DNA of 64,000 bases from Nitrosomonas marina. Its GTDB lineage: Bacteria > Pseudomonadota > Gammaproteobacteria > Burkholderiales > Nitrosomonadaceae. Below are positions 17,399 through 25,137 of the stretch, in pieces; position 1 is the first letter of the stretch, and each line of letters opens with the position of its first letter. The stretch spans positions 1 through 64,000 of the forward strand of contig NZ_FOIA01000005.1 of NCBI RefSeq assembly GCF_900111605.1. Direction: 5' to 3'. The position numbers and the translations under genes were made by a program. A model generated the notes under the pieces. It was not told where the DNA came from. It made no database searches and saw nothing but the letters and a program-made list of their open reading frames with translations.

Positions 17399-18865
17399 TC
17401 AATGAGGGCTGATTGTATGGACATTTTCTCTATTTGAAAAACCGCGCAACCACAACTCAAGCTTGCGCGTGGCTATTACATCGTCTCGATTATATGTCAG
17501 CAATTCAGTTTTTAGCTGTTGTCTGGTCCACTCGTCAGTGGTTTTCTGAAACCGGTTGAACTGTACAACAGACCACTGTGAACCGGATGACTCAAGTTCC
17601 CACTGAAAATTCACCAGTTTCGGATGTTTGCAGATTTCTTTTAATCCATAACCCGCTACTGGCAGCACGAGATTGTCAAGCACTGCATTTTGGATATCAA
17701 ACAGCGGGCCTGCTTCACCATGCAGACCCAGCAGCCACCGTACAGTACCATCGTCGATCATGCTGTATCGTTCAGCATATTTTCTGATAATGACTTTTTC
17801 ATGGTTCGAATAATGCGCGATAACCAGTGAAGCATGCTCTGCACGATACTGTTCGATTTTTTCCAGAAACGCCTGCCAGCCTGTGTAATCCTGCGTCTCG
17901 TCATCTGTCCATACATAATCAAAATCGTCATGGCTATAAGGTGGCGCCAACAACCCCCATAAATAAACATGTCTGTCGCACGTCCGTGCCATTGGGTTGT
18001 CTTCAATATCGAAATGGATCCAGGTGCCATCCGGTAAACTGATATCGTTTAATTGAACGATTTCATCGTGCAAAACCGATTGTGCCTGCCGGACAATGCG
18101 CTGCTTTTTTTTCAGACTGCTCAGATGCGGAACATCAGGAATGTTTTCAGGGACCTGAGCAGCGAGCTGTGCAATTGTCCTGATTCCTGCTTGCGCCAGA
18201 AGTTCGGCTGTCCGCCCGTGCATGCCGTGGAGCATAGAAGTATCCTGGCTGGCTTCAAATTGTGTATGACACTGCGAAAAATAAGGGCAAACACGGCAAC
18301 GACTGTGACTATATCGTACATGCGGCTGCTCCGACAAAGTATGCAACTGACGCATGTCCCTGATAAATTCATCAACAAGCATATCAACCTCGCAGCCAAT
18401 ACTCGCAGTACGCCCATTCCCAAGAAAAACGACAGCGGGTAACTGACCCCCCAGTAACCGCCGGTACATACCCAGTTGAATCTGAAGCGCTTTTTTATTT
18501 TCACGCTGCGTCAGTTTAGCATCGGCAGCCTGATAAAAGCCGTTTTCATGACGGATTAAAAAATCAGGAAAGCCTACCAGACCTGTTTCATAATCCTTTA
18601 ACCGCGCCTGATAAATAACCGGCACTCCCTCTTCCATCAATGCGCGTGTATCGTCAAACGATGCTGCCTGTTGAACGACATGATCGCTTTGGAACTGTTG
18701 CAGGATACGGCGTTCATGCTGCAGACCTGCATCACTCAATAACTGCATAAATGGATCGGCGTCGTATCTGATTGGCTGGTGAAATTCCAGCCACATGCGG
18801 CGCCTGCAAAAAATCCATGTAACGGCATCGCTGGCTTTGATCGTTGGCGTACTGGTACTGTGCAT
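17399..18865 (-). CDS. TM0106-family RecB-like Fe-S nuclease with RNase H-like domain
   Basis: Two-domain putative nuclease of 488 residues. The N-terminal PD-(D/E)xK fold shows PD at 100-101 and DAK at 115-117. Cys20 together with Cys190, Cys193 and Cys199 (SRCRVCPYFSQC) has the spacing of the 4Fe-4S clasp of Cas4/AddB-type nucleases. The C-terminal part looks like a DEDD exonuclease/RNase H-like domain: WIHFDIEDNP (about 276-285), HYSNHEKVIIRKY (about 339-351) and YNRDDVIATRKLE (about 457-469). No helicase, CRISPR or recombination gene is nearby. The cellular role of this family is unestablished; a DNA-repair role is inferred from the domains. Confidence 0.8.
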   Translation of the reverse strand: MHSTSTPTIKASDAVTWIFCRRRMWLEFHQPIRYDADPFMQLLSDAGLQHERRILQQFQSDHVVQQAASFDDTRALMEEGVPVIYQARLKDYETGLVGFPDFLIRHENGFYQAADAKLTQRENKKALQIQLGMYRRLLGGQLPAVVFLGNGRTASIGCEVDMLVDEFIRDMRQLHTLSEQPHVRYSHSRCRVCPYFSQCHTQFEASQDTSMLHGMHGRTAELLAQAGIRTIAQLAAQVPENIPDVPHLSSLKKKQRIVRQAQSVLHDEIVQLNDISLPDGTWIHFDIEDNPMARTCDRHVYLWGLLAPPYSHDDFDYVWTDDETQDYTGWQAFLEKIEQYRAEHASLVIAHYSNHEKVIIRKYAERYSMIDDGTVRWLLGLHGEAGPLFDIQNAVLDNLVLPVAGYGLKEICKHPKLVNFQWELESSGSQWSVVQFNRFQKTTDEWTRQQLKTELLTYNRDDVIATRKLELWLRGFSNRENVHTISPH

Positions 18866-18995
18866 GTAAAATTTTCTTAATTTACCATCCCGATCTTACA
18901 GATTGACTATTTTTACAGATCAGGTAATGATAACTGTACTGGATTCCGGGATACGCATGCATGAACGCAGCTGATTAGAAGGATAAAAGAATACT

Positions 18996-19310
18996 ATGGG
19001 AATTGTATCAGGATTTGTCGCAATAATGGTTATGGCCCTCCAGATTTCGCCTGTGCTTGCCGCTCCGCTGAATAAATATATGGATGATTCACCAACGTCG
19101 CTTATCCAGCAGCAACCCGCTCCCGACGATATCAGGCGGCGCCTAAACGATAAAATGCAGCGCTCAATTCAAATTTTGAATAATATGAAGGCAGAGGAAA
19201 AATCCCAATGGATTCGGGAATATGAAAAAAGGCTGGAACAGGCAATCGAGGCCGGCGATTATTTAAAGGCAGCCTACTACAGGGGCATTCTGGAACAAGT
19301 TGAGCGCTAA
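18996..19310 (+). CDS. Hypothetical exported protein, small and helical
   Basis: Not recognised. The 104-residue product has a clear Sec signal peptide (hydrophobic residues 4-20, likely cleavage after VLA-AP near 23). A Pro-rich linker is followed by a charged helical region (about 46-104) rich in Arg, Glu and Lys, likely one or two amphipathic helices in the periplasm. AAGGA lies upstream of the ATG. It is 3 bp ahead of another unknown membrane protein gene, so the two are probably co-expressed and may interact. Confidence 0.65.
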   Translation: MGIVSGFVAIMVMALQISPVLAAPLNKYMDDSPTSLIQQQPAPDDIRRRLNDKMQRSIQILNNMKAEEKSQWIREYEKRLEQAIEAGDYLKAAYYRGILEQVER

Positions 19311-19313
19311 AGC

Positions 19314-19814
19314 ATGAGACCTCTGATTGTATTCTTTTTCTTGGCATTACTCTGCTCAAGCATTTACGCCCAGGATTCTGACACCGAAAGCAGGGAACAA
19401 AACGGTGCAGCCGAACTTAACGCACTCTCCTTTGACAAAGTATTCGACAAAATCGTACGCGAGGAGTCGGCACCATCGCTAGACTCCGCTGACTCAATTA
19501 GTTCCATTCGACACATACGTGTGGCAAATGAATTTTATTATGTCATTATTCTATCCGTCATGTGCCTGCTATCTCTCAGTATTGTGCTGTATTTCCTGAT
19601 TAAGCTTAAAGAAGACGCCCAGCCTAATGATATTGTCAGCGGGGCAGGTCTGATCCTAATTGTTTTCGGTACAATTATTCTGGTTCTTATCGTAGACACC
19701 TCAGAACAGTTGACGGCGGCTATCGGCATACTTGGCGCTATCGCAGGCTATCTGTTCCGGACCGCACAGGAAAACGGCCGTGAATCCAAATCCAAACCGG
19801 CTACGGATAAATAA
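19314..19814 (+). CDS. Hypothetical membrane protein with signal peptide and three C-terminal helices
   Basis: Not recognised. Of 166 residues, 1-19 form a signal peptide (LALLCSSIYA, cleavage before QDSD). An acidic, Ser-rich periplasmic stretch follows (20-75), then three hydrophobic segments (about 79-101, 109-129 and 133-149) and a short Lys-rich tail. The spacing suggests a small channel-like or scaffold membrane domain, but no known motif is visible. It begins 3 bp after the preceding exported-protein gene and ends about 65 bp before the SRP RNA promoter. Confidence 0.65.
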   Translation: MRPLIVFFFLALLCSSIYAQDSDTESREQNGAAELNALSFDKVFDKIVREESAPSLDSADSISSIRHIRVANEFYYVIILSVMCLLSLSIVLYFLIKLKEDAQPNDIVSGAGLILIVFGTIILVLIVDTSEQLTAAIGILGAIAGYLFRTAQENGRESKSKPATDK

Positions 19815-19878
19815 ATAAGCCCAAGCCGCTACCGTTACTGTCAATTTGAAATCGCGTGCTCGAATCGCGCAAAGCACT

Positions 19879-19906
19879 TTGTTTAGCAACAGTGTGCTGG
19901 TATACT
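19879..19906 (+). promoter_or_regulatory. Probable promoter of SRP RNA gene
   Basis: TTGTTT (19879-19884), a 16-bp spacer and TATACT (19901-19906) form a good vegetative promoter just ahead of the SRP RNA. Initiation would fall near 19913, about 28 nt before the conserved RNA stem, so the primary transcript may carry a short 5' leader. Confidence 0.55.
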
Positions 19907-19940
19907 CTCGCTTCTTGGGTGAGCAGTCCGGCCAAGATCA

Positions 19941-20040
19941 AAGGCGGGCCTCCCCGCATTGCAAGGTAGTGAACCTGGTCAGGTCCGGAAGGAAGCAGCC
20001 ACAGCTATTTTTTGCAAGTGCCGGGGGTCTGGCTCGCCAC
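19941..20040 (+). ncRNA. ffs: Signal recognition particle RNA (4.5S, small bacterial type)
   Basis: The RNA of the signal recognition particle, which binds Ffh and targets nascent membrane proteins. The diagnostic apical sequence GGTCAGGTCCGGAAGGAAGC is present at about 19978-19997. Long-stem pairing closes it: GGCGGGCC near the 5' end with GGCTCGCC near 20031-20038, and GCATTGCAA with TTGCAAGTGC. The size, about 100 nt, fits the small bacterial class. It lies upstream of dnaX, as in many proteobacteria. The exact ends are judged from base pairing. Confidence 0.95.
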
Positions 20041-20128
20041 CCTGTCGTTTGAAATCTTATCTCACGCACGCAGTCGCCTTCCTATTTAAACTCTGACTTA
20101 CGAATTGATGCATAGCAATTGCGTGACC

Positions 20129-20137
20129 TGATATAAT
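20129..20137 (+). promoter_or_regulatory. Extended -10 promoter candidate for dnaX
   Basis: TGATATAAT is a perfect TGnTATAAT extended -10 element about 35 bp before the dnaX GTG. No good -35 stands at 17 bp, which extended -10 promoters tolerate. Initiation is expected near 20144. Confidence 0.5.
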
Positions 20138-20171
20138 ATGCGACAGGCACATTATTATTCAATTATTCGAC

Positions 20172-21809
20172 GTGTCACAATCACAAGTCCTTGCACGCAA
20201 GTGGCGACCAAAAAGCTTTTCTGAACTGACCGGGCAGGATCATGTCGTCAGGGCACTGACGAACGCGCTGGCACATAACCGTTTACATCATGCATATCTG
20301 TTCACGGGCACACGTGGTGTGGGTAAAACCACGGTAGCACGCATTCTCGCTAAAGCGCTAAATTGTGAAACCGGAATAACAGCAGCACCATGTGGCAATT
20401 GTAGCGCCTGTACTCAAATTGATCAGGGACATTTTATAGATTTGATCGAATTAGATGCTGCATCAAATACGCAGGTCGACCATATGCGCGACTTGCTGGA
20501 AAATGCACTATACGCACCGACTGGAGCGCGGTTCAAGATTTATATAATTGACGAAGTGCATATGCTATCCAAATCGGCTTTTAACGCAATGCTGAAAACA
20601 CTCGAGGAGCCACCTGCACACGTCAAATTTATTCTGGCCACGACAGACCCGCAGAAAATCCCCGTAACCGTACTTTCCCGATGTCTGCAGTTCAATTTAA
20701 AGCAAATTCCAGCAGCGTTAATTACGGAACACCTCAAACTGATTCTGACCCATGAAGGTATACCGGTGGATGGGGCAGCTTTGACACTTATTGCGCAGGC
20801 GGCCCAGGGCAGTATGCGAGATGCTTTGAGCATTTTAGACCAGGCAATCGCTTTTGGTGAAGGGAATGTAACGGAAAAGACTGTTCGAAACATGCTTGGA
20901 GCCGTTGACCAGCATTATCTACACGACCTGCTGGACGCGCTGGAACAAAAGAACGGATCGCAAATGTTAGCCATTGCAGATGAGATTGCATCTCATGGCT
21001 TTTCGTTTGATGCCGTACTGCATGATGTCTCAGCACTGTTGCATCTAATTGCACTGGCGCAAGCAGTGCCCCAGTCAGTTCATGAAGACATGCCGGCATA
21101 CCAGCGCATAAAGGGGTTCGCGGAAACATTTACAGCCGAGGATATTCAGCTGTTTTACCAGATAACACTGCATGGACGCCGTGATTTAAACCTTGCTCCC
21201 GACGAATTTTCCGGTTTCACCATGACGCTAATCCGCTTGCTCGCATTTATGCCTGATAACCCGCCACTCAATCCGGCAATACAACAAGCGGGCTCAACAC
21301 CTCAACAGCCAGGTACAATAAATAGGATTAATGTATCGACCCAGACCAGTCATACAATGTCTGCTTCCGATTCTTCAGCAAGCCTCGAGAAGCTACCGAC
21401 AGCGCAGAAAATGCCCGCAAACGCAACAGTACCAAGCTGGCATGATCTGGTTAAGCAACTGAATCTGGTTGGTATGGCCAAAATGCTGGCACAGCATAGT
21501 GAGGCAAAAATCATATCAGCAGATACTATTGAGTTGTTAGTTCCCGATGTCCATAAACATTTACTCGACAAAAAATACCAGAATGCCATTCAGACCGCAC
21601 TGAACGATCACTTCGGAAAACCGGTCGCACTCAGCTTCAAAGTTGGCAGCATTACAGGCATGACACCGGTTGCAATACAGCAACTAGAAAACCAGCAAAA
21701 ACAGACAGAAGCAATTGCTGCCATTGAAAAAGATCCGATCGTGCAGGATCTGGTAGACAGTTTTGATGCAAAAATCATAGAATCTTCCATCAAACCTATT
21801 CAAAATTAA
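20172..21809 (+). CDS. dnaX: DNA polymerase III subunit gamma/tau
   Basis: Clamp-loader ATPase of the replisome, 545 residues from a GTG start. The Walker A GTRGVGKTT lies at 46-54, zinc-binding cysteines at about 65, 74, 77 and 80 (CGNCSAC), and the DEVHMLSKSAFNAMLKTLEEPP Walker B/sensor region near 126-147, read in parts. The C-terminal tau-like region is shorter than in E. coli. I found no A-rich slippery run in the hinge, so production of a separate gamma form by frameshifting is not supported here. Followed by ybaB after 12 bp. Confidence 0.96.
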   Translation: MSQSQVLARKWRPKSFSELTGQDHVVRALTNALAHNRLHHAYLFTGTRGVGKTTVARILAKALNCETGITAAPCGNCSACTQIDQGHFIDLIELDAASNTQVDHMRDLLENALYAPTGARFKIYIIDEVHMLSKSAFNAMLKTLEEPPAHVKFILATTDPQKIPVTVLSRCLQFNLKQIPAALITEHLKLILTHEGIPVDGAALTLIAQAAQGSMRDALSILDQAIAFGEGNVTEKTVRNMLGAVDQHYLHDLLDALEQKNGSQMLAIADEIASHGFSFDAVLHDVSALLHLIALAQAVPQSVHEDMPAYQRIKGFAETFTAEDIQLFYQITLHGRRDLNLAPDEFSGFTMTLIRLLAFMPDNPPLNPAIQQAGSTPQQPGTINRINVSTQTSHTMSASDSSASLEKLPTAQKMPANATVPSWHDLVKQLNLVGMAKMLAQHSEAKIISADTIELLVPDVHKHLLDKKYQNAIQTALNDHFGKPVALSFKVGSITGMTPVAIQQLENQQKQTEAIAAIEKDPIVQDLVDSFDAKIIESSIKPIQN

Positions 21810-21821
21810 AGGAGATTTACC

Positions 21822-22151
21822 ATGAAAGCTAATCTGGCAAACATGATGAAACAGGCACAACAGGTTCAAGAAAGCATGAAACAGATGCAGGAAAAACTGG
21901 CCACACTGGAAGTTGAGGGCCAGTCAGGTGCTGGAATGGTTAAGGTCGTCATGACCTGCCGTCATGATGTCAAAAGCGTACAGATTGATGACAGCCTGGT
22001 CGGGGATGGCGACGACAAGGAAATGCTCGAAGATCTGATAGCTGCGGCATTCAATGATGCTGTTCGACGCGTTGAAACCACGACTCAGGAAAAAATGGCC
22101 GAACTAACCGGTGGCTTGGGTCTGCCGCCCGGCATGAAGCTTCCGTTCTAA
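21822..22151 (+). CDS. ybaB: YbaB/EbfC family nucleoid-associated protein
   Basis: Small DNA-binding protein (109 residues) forming a tweezer-like dimer. The N-terminal helix is Met/Gln-rich ([20 protein letters not shown], about 6-25). The central [21 protein letters not shown] and the C-terminal [10 protein letters not shown] are family hallmarks. AGGAGATTT precedes the ATG. It normally sits between dnaX and recR; dnaX is in place, but recR does not follow. A pseudouridine synthase gene begins 22 bp later instead. Confidence 0.95.
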   Translation: MKANLANMMKQAQQVQESMKQMQEKLATLEVEGQSGAGMVKVVMTCRHDVKSVQIDDSLVGDGDDKEMLEDLIAAAFNDAVRRVETTTQEKMAELTGGLGLPPGMKLPF

Positions 22152-22173
22152 TTACAACTGATCAAACAGCTTT

Positions 22174-22992
22174 ATGCGCACACATAAACCAGCCAGACCA
22201 GGTAAACCCAAATCTCCACTTCGGGCAACCAATATTGACAAACATGGCATTCCGGTCTCTGCAGTCACCCATAAACTGCAGAAGTTGCTGGCCCAAAAAG
22301 GGCTGGGTTCCAGACGCGAGATGGAGGCGTTGATTGCCAGTGGTCAGGTCATCATCAACGGTAGAAAGGCTGTTCTGGGTGACCGTGTTGGCGCACAAGA
22401 CCGTGTTCAGATCGGTAAACGCATCATTCGTTTTGACTTCGCAGAGCGGCTGCCGCGGATTTTACTGTACCACAAACCTGAAGGTGAAATTGTCAGCCGG
22501 CTTGACCCTGAAAACCGCCCAACTGTATTCGACAAATTACCTCATCTTAGGTCTTCCAAATGGATTGCAATCGGCCGTCTTGATTTTAACACCAGCGGTC
22601 TGCTAATTTTCACTACCGATGGGGCGCTGGCTAACCGGTTCATGCATCCACGATTTGAAGTAGAACGTGAATATGCCGTTCGCATAATCGGGAAATTATC
22701 GGACGAACACATCACCCAGCTGACCACCGGCATCCAGCTCGAAGACGGTATCGTATCTTTCGATCAGCTGATAGAACAGGGCGGCGAAAACGTCAACCAC
22801 TGGTATCGGGTCATCCTGAAAGAAGGCAAAAACAGAGAAATCAGGCGCATGTTTGAAGCACTCGGGATAACTGTTAGCCGTCTGATACGGGTGCGGTTTG
22901 GTCCGGTTAATCTGCCTGCACGTATCAAACGCGGGAAATGGCTGGAACTCGACGAAAAAGAAACCCGAAGACTGCTAACGCTACTGGCTTGA
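22174..22992 (+). CDS. rluB: 23S rRNA pseudouridine synthase, RluB family
   Basis: Isomerises a uridine of 23S rRNA (position 2605 in E. coli numbering for RluB). An S4 RNA-binding domain spans about 33-90 (KLLAQKGLGSRREMEALI), followed by the RsuA/RluB catalytic domain. The catalytic Asp137 is in GRLDFNTSGLLI, and GKNREIRRMFEALG (about 216-229) is the family C-terminal motif. Of 272 residues, the basic, Pro-rich N-terminus before the S4 domain is poorly conserved. It converges with prmB and the two coding ends overlap by 12 bp. RluE/RluF subtypes are less likely by length. Confidence 0.9.
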   Translation: MRTHKPARPGKPKSPLRATNIDKHGIPVSAVTHKLQKLLAQKGLGSRREMEALIASGQVIINGRKAVLGDRVGAQDRVQIGKRIIRFDFAERLPRILLYHKPEGEIVSRLDPENRPTVFDKLPHLRSSKWIAIGRLDFNTSGLLIFTTDGALANRFMHPRFEVEREYAVRIIGKLSDEHITQLTTGIQLEDGIVSFDQLIEQGGENVNHWYRVILKEGKNREIRRMFEALGITVSRLIRVRFGPVNLPARIKRGKWLELDEKETRRLLTLLA

Positions 22993-23898
22993 ACGAATCT
23001 GCCAACCTGCCAGCTGCTCGCGGCTTATCAAAAATACAAAACTGTCTCCGGAACTGGTCTCCAGCCATGTGAAAGGCAATCCTGGATACATGCTCAGCAA
23101 TGCCTCCCTGTTGTGGCCGATCTCCACAATCAACATTCCTCGATCAGTCAGATAGTTGGTCGCGACCGATAGAATACAGCGAGTCGCATCCAGTCCATCC
23201 TTCCCACTGGCCAGCGCATTGGACGGTTCATAGCGATACTCATCGGGCAGGGTTGCCATCGACGCTGCATTAACATAGGGCGGATTACTGACAATCAGAT
23301 CGTATCGCTTCCCGGACACTCCATCGAACATATCAGAGTGTATCAAGTGGATTCGATGTGACAATTGATAATCGTCAACATTTTTTTTCGCAACTGCGAG
23401 TGCATCCTGAGAAATATCCACTGCGTCGATTTCAGCCTCATCAAACACCTGCGCCATCAAAATGGCAAGACAGCCAGAACCAGTGCACAAATCCAGTGCA
23501 TGCTGAATATGTTCGGGTTCTGTGATCCAGGGTTCCAGATGATTATGTAAAAGCTCCGCAATAAATGAACGTGGAATTATCACTCGTTCATCCACGTAAA
23601 AAGCATAGTCACCGAGCCAGGCCTCGCGTGTAAGATAGGCCGCGGGTCTTCTTTCCTGAATACGCCTTTGAAGCACTTTCTCAACTTCATTCCGCTCATC
23701 AAAAGTAAGTCTGGCATCGAGAAACGGTTCGAGTTGATCCGGAGAAAGATGCAGTGTATGCAAAATAAGATAGGCCGCTTCATCGTAGGCGTTCGTGCAG
23801 CCATGACCGAAAAAAAGTCCAGCCTTGTTAAATTTACTGACTGCAAAACGCAACCAGTCACGTACAGTGTTTAACTGATCTGTTGCCTGTGTATTCAT
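22981..23898 (-). CDS. prmB: 50S ribosomal protein L3 N5-glutamine methyltransferase
   Basis: SAM-dependent methyltransferase modifying a glutamine of ribosomal protein L3 (HemK/PrmC relatives). Its 305 residues contain the SAM-binding DLCTGSGCLAILMA (about 145-158) and the catalytic NPPY (about 204-207, in YDLIVSNPPYVNAA). The N-terminal helical domain carries RRPAAYLTREAWLGDYAFYV, more like PrmB than PrmC. Divergent from tadA across a 135-bp gap that contains a repeated palindromic element. Confidence 0.92.
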   Translation of the reverse strand: MNTQATDQLNTVRDWLRFAVSKFNKAGLFFGHGCTNAYDEAAYLILHTLHLSPDQLEPFLDARLTFDERNEVEKVLQRRIQERRPAAYLTREAWLGDYAFYVDERVIIPRSFIAELLHNHLEPWITEPEHIQHALDLCTGSGCLAILMAQVFDEAEIDAVDISQDALAVAKKNVDDYQLSHRIHLIHSDMFDGVSGKRYDLIVSNPPYVNAASMATLPDEYRYEPSNALASGKDGLDATRCILSVATNYLTDRGMLIVEIGHNREALLSMYPGLPFTWLETSSGDSFVFLISREQLAGWQIRSSQ

Positions 23899-23930
23899 TT
23901 ACCAATAACTGTCATTAAACTGAAACAGAA

Positions 23931-23955
23931 CTAGTACTCTATCAATATGATATTG
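23931..23955. repeat. Copy 1 of a repeated palindromic element (partial)
   Basis: The sequence starting CTAGTACTCTATCAATATG at 23931 matches the reverse complement of 48253-48284 over about 23 bases, with one 2-base difference. This copy keeps only part of the dyad. It lies in the prmB-tadA divergent gap, 32 bp from prmB. It may be an operator or a degenerate mobile or target-site remnant. Confidence 0.5.
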
Positions 23956-24033
23956 CCGAAATGTATCATAAAACTTACTTAGGGATTTGAATCTTTACGA
24001 GATTGCATTAAACTGTCACAAGTGGTACAGATA

Positions 24034-24525
24034 ATGAGAGATATTCAATTCATGCGTTCAGCGCTCGAGCAGGCCAGTAAAGCGCAACAATTGGGCGAAG
24101 TGCCAGTTGGTGCCATAATCGTACACAACGAAAGGATTATCGGACGCGGTTTTAATTGTCCTATCACAACACGAGATCCAACGGCACACGCTGAGGTCAT
24201 GGCATTACGTGATTGCGGTTACAACATGAATAATTACCGCCTTCTTAACTGTACACTGTATGTCACGCTGGAGCCTTGTACGATGTGTATCGGTGCGCTT
24301 TTTCACGCACGAATTGAACGTTTGGTCTACGCTGCGACCGATCCCAAAACCGGTGTATGCGGCAGCATCATCAACCTGCCCGCAGAAACAAGACTGAATC
24401 ATCATATGCAGGTCGAGGGCGGGGTATTAGCCGATGAAGCCAGTATGTTGCTTAAACATTTCTTTGCTCGACGCCGCAAAAAAACAATCAACGCTGTAAC
24501 CTGCTCCAATGCAATCCGGCAATGA
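24034..24525 (+). CDS. tadA: tRNA-specific adenosine deaminase
   Basis: Deaminates adenosine 34 of tRNA-Arg(ACG) to inosine. The zinc motifs are intact: HAE at 52-54 (DPTAHAEVMAL) and PCTMC at 81-85. The frame opens with a GTG at 24022, but I prefer the ATG at 24034 (MRDIQFMRSALEQA), which matches the family N-terminus and gives 163 residues. Its end overlaps the start of the L,D-transpeptidase gene by four bases, so both are likely on one mRNA. Confidence 0.93.
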   Translation: MRDIQFMRSALEQASKAQQLGEVPVGAIIVHNERIIGRGFNCPITTRDPTAHAEVMALRDCGYNMNNYRLLNCTLYVTLEPCTMCIGALFHARIERLVYAATDPKTGVCGSIINLPAETRLNHHMQVEGGVLADEASMLLKHFFARRRKKTINAVTCSNAIRQ

Positions 24526-25004
24526 TGAAAATAAATATCTCCATCCGCAAGCAACAACTCGATTTACTTAACGATGACAGTCAACTCATCCGCCGTTATC
24601 AGATCTCTTCTGCAAAAAATGGCACCGGCCAACAAAACGGAAGCTTCTGCACACCGCTGGGGAAGCATATTGTTCGCGCCAAAATTGGTTCCGAGCAACC
24701 AGTCAATACAGTGTTCGTTCGCCGCCGACCGACCGGAGAAATATATTCACCCGAGTTAGGAGAACGATACCCGGCCCGGGATTGGATTCTGACACGAATT
24801 TTATGGCTGTCAGGCTGCGAACCGGGTTTCAATCGACTCGGAACAGTCGACACCATGCAGAGATATATTTACATCCATGGTAGCCCCGATAGCGTTGAAA
24901 TGGGAAAACCGGGCTCTATCGGATGTATCCGTATCTCAAATCACGATCTACTGGATTTGTTTGACAGAGTAGCCGTCGGCACACAGGTCGATATAATTGC
25001 TTGA
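24522..25004 (+). CDS. L,D-transpeptidase (YkuD domain), no signal peptide
   Basis: YkuD-fold protein of 160 residues with the active-site motif HGSPDSVEMGKPGSIGCIRI: His119, the nucleophile Cys135 and Arg137. Such enzymes cross-link peptidoglycan or attach lipoproteins in the periplasm. Yet the N-terminus (MMKINISIRKQQLDLLND) is a beta-strand-like start without any signal peptide or membrane helix. I recall short proteobacterial YkuD proteins of the same form, so it is probably a real subfamily. How it reaches the periplasm, or what it acts on, is unclear. Overlaps tadA by 4 bp. Confidence 0.85.
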   Translation: MMKINISIRKQQLDLLNDDSQLIRRYQISSAKNGTGQQNGSFCTPLGKHIVRAKIGSEQPVNTVFVRRRPTGEIYSPELGERYPARDWILTRILWLSGCEPGFNRLGTVDTMQRYIYIHGSPDSVEMGKPGSIGCIRISNHDLLDLFDRVAVGTQVDIIA

Positions 25005-25137
25005 TTTCCTGAATACAGATATTAATTGACGATTGGAACCAGATTGCAAATCTGCAATTAAATCCAATAACACCGAAATTCTGAGAATATACATTAGGCA
25101 AATCTTTCCAATCTAAAATTATTGACGAGGAAATGGC

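Noticed and set aside
17142-17402. 86-codon minus-strand frame between the TM0106-type nuclease and sdaA
   Set aside because: It overlaps the sdaA start by 40 bp in another frame, has no ribosome-binding site and reads as Cys/Phe/Tyr-rich low-quality sequence with no family likeness.
20172-21809. Programmed frameshift in dnaX producing gamma
   Set aside because: No A-rich slippery heptamer followed by a hairpin was seen in the hinge region, so only one product is supported.
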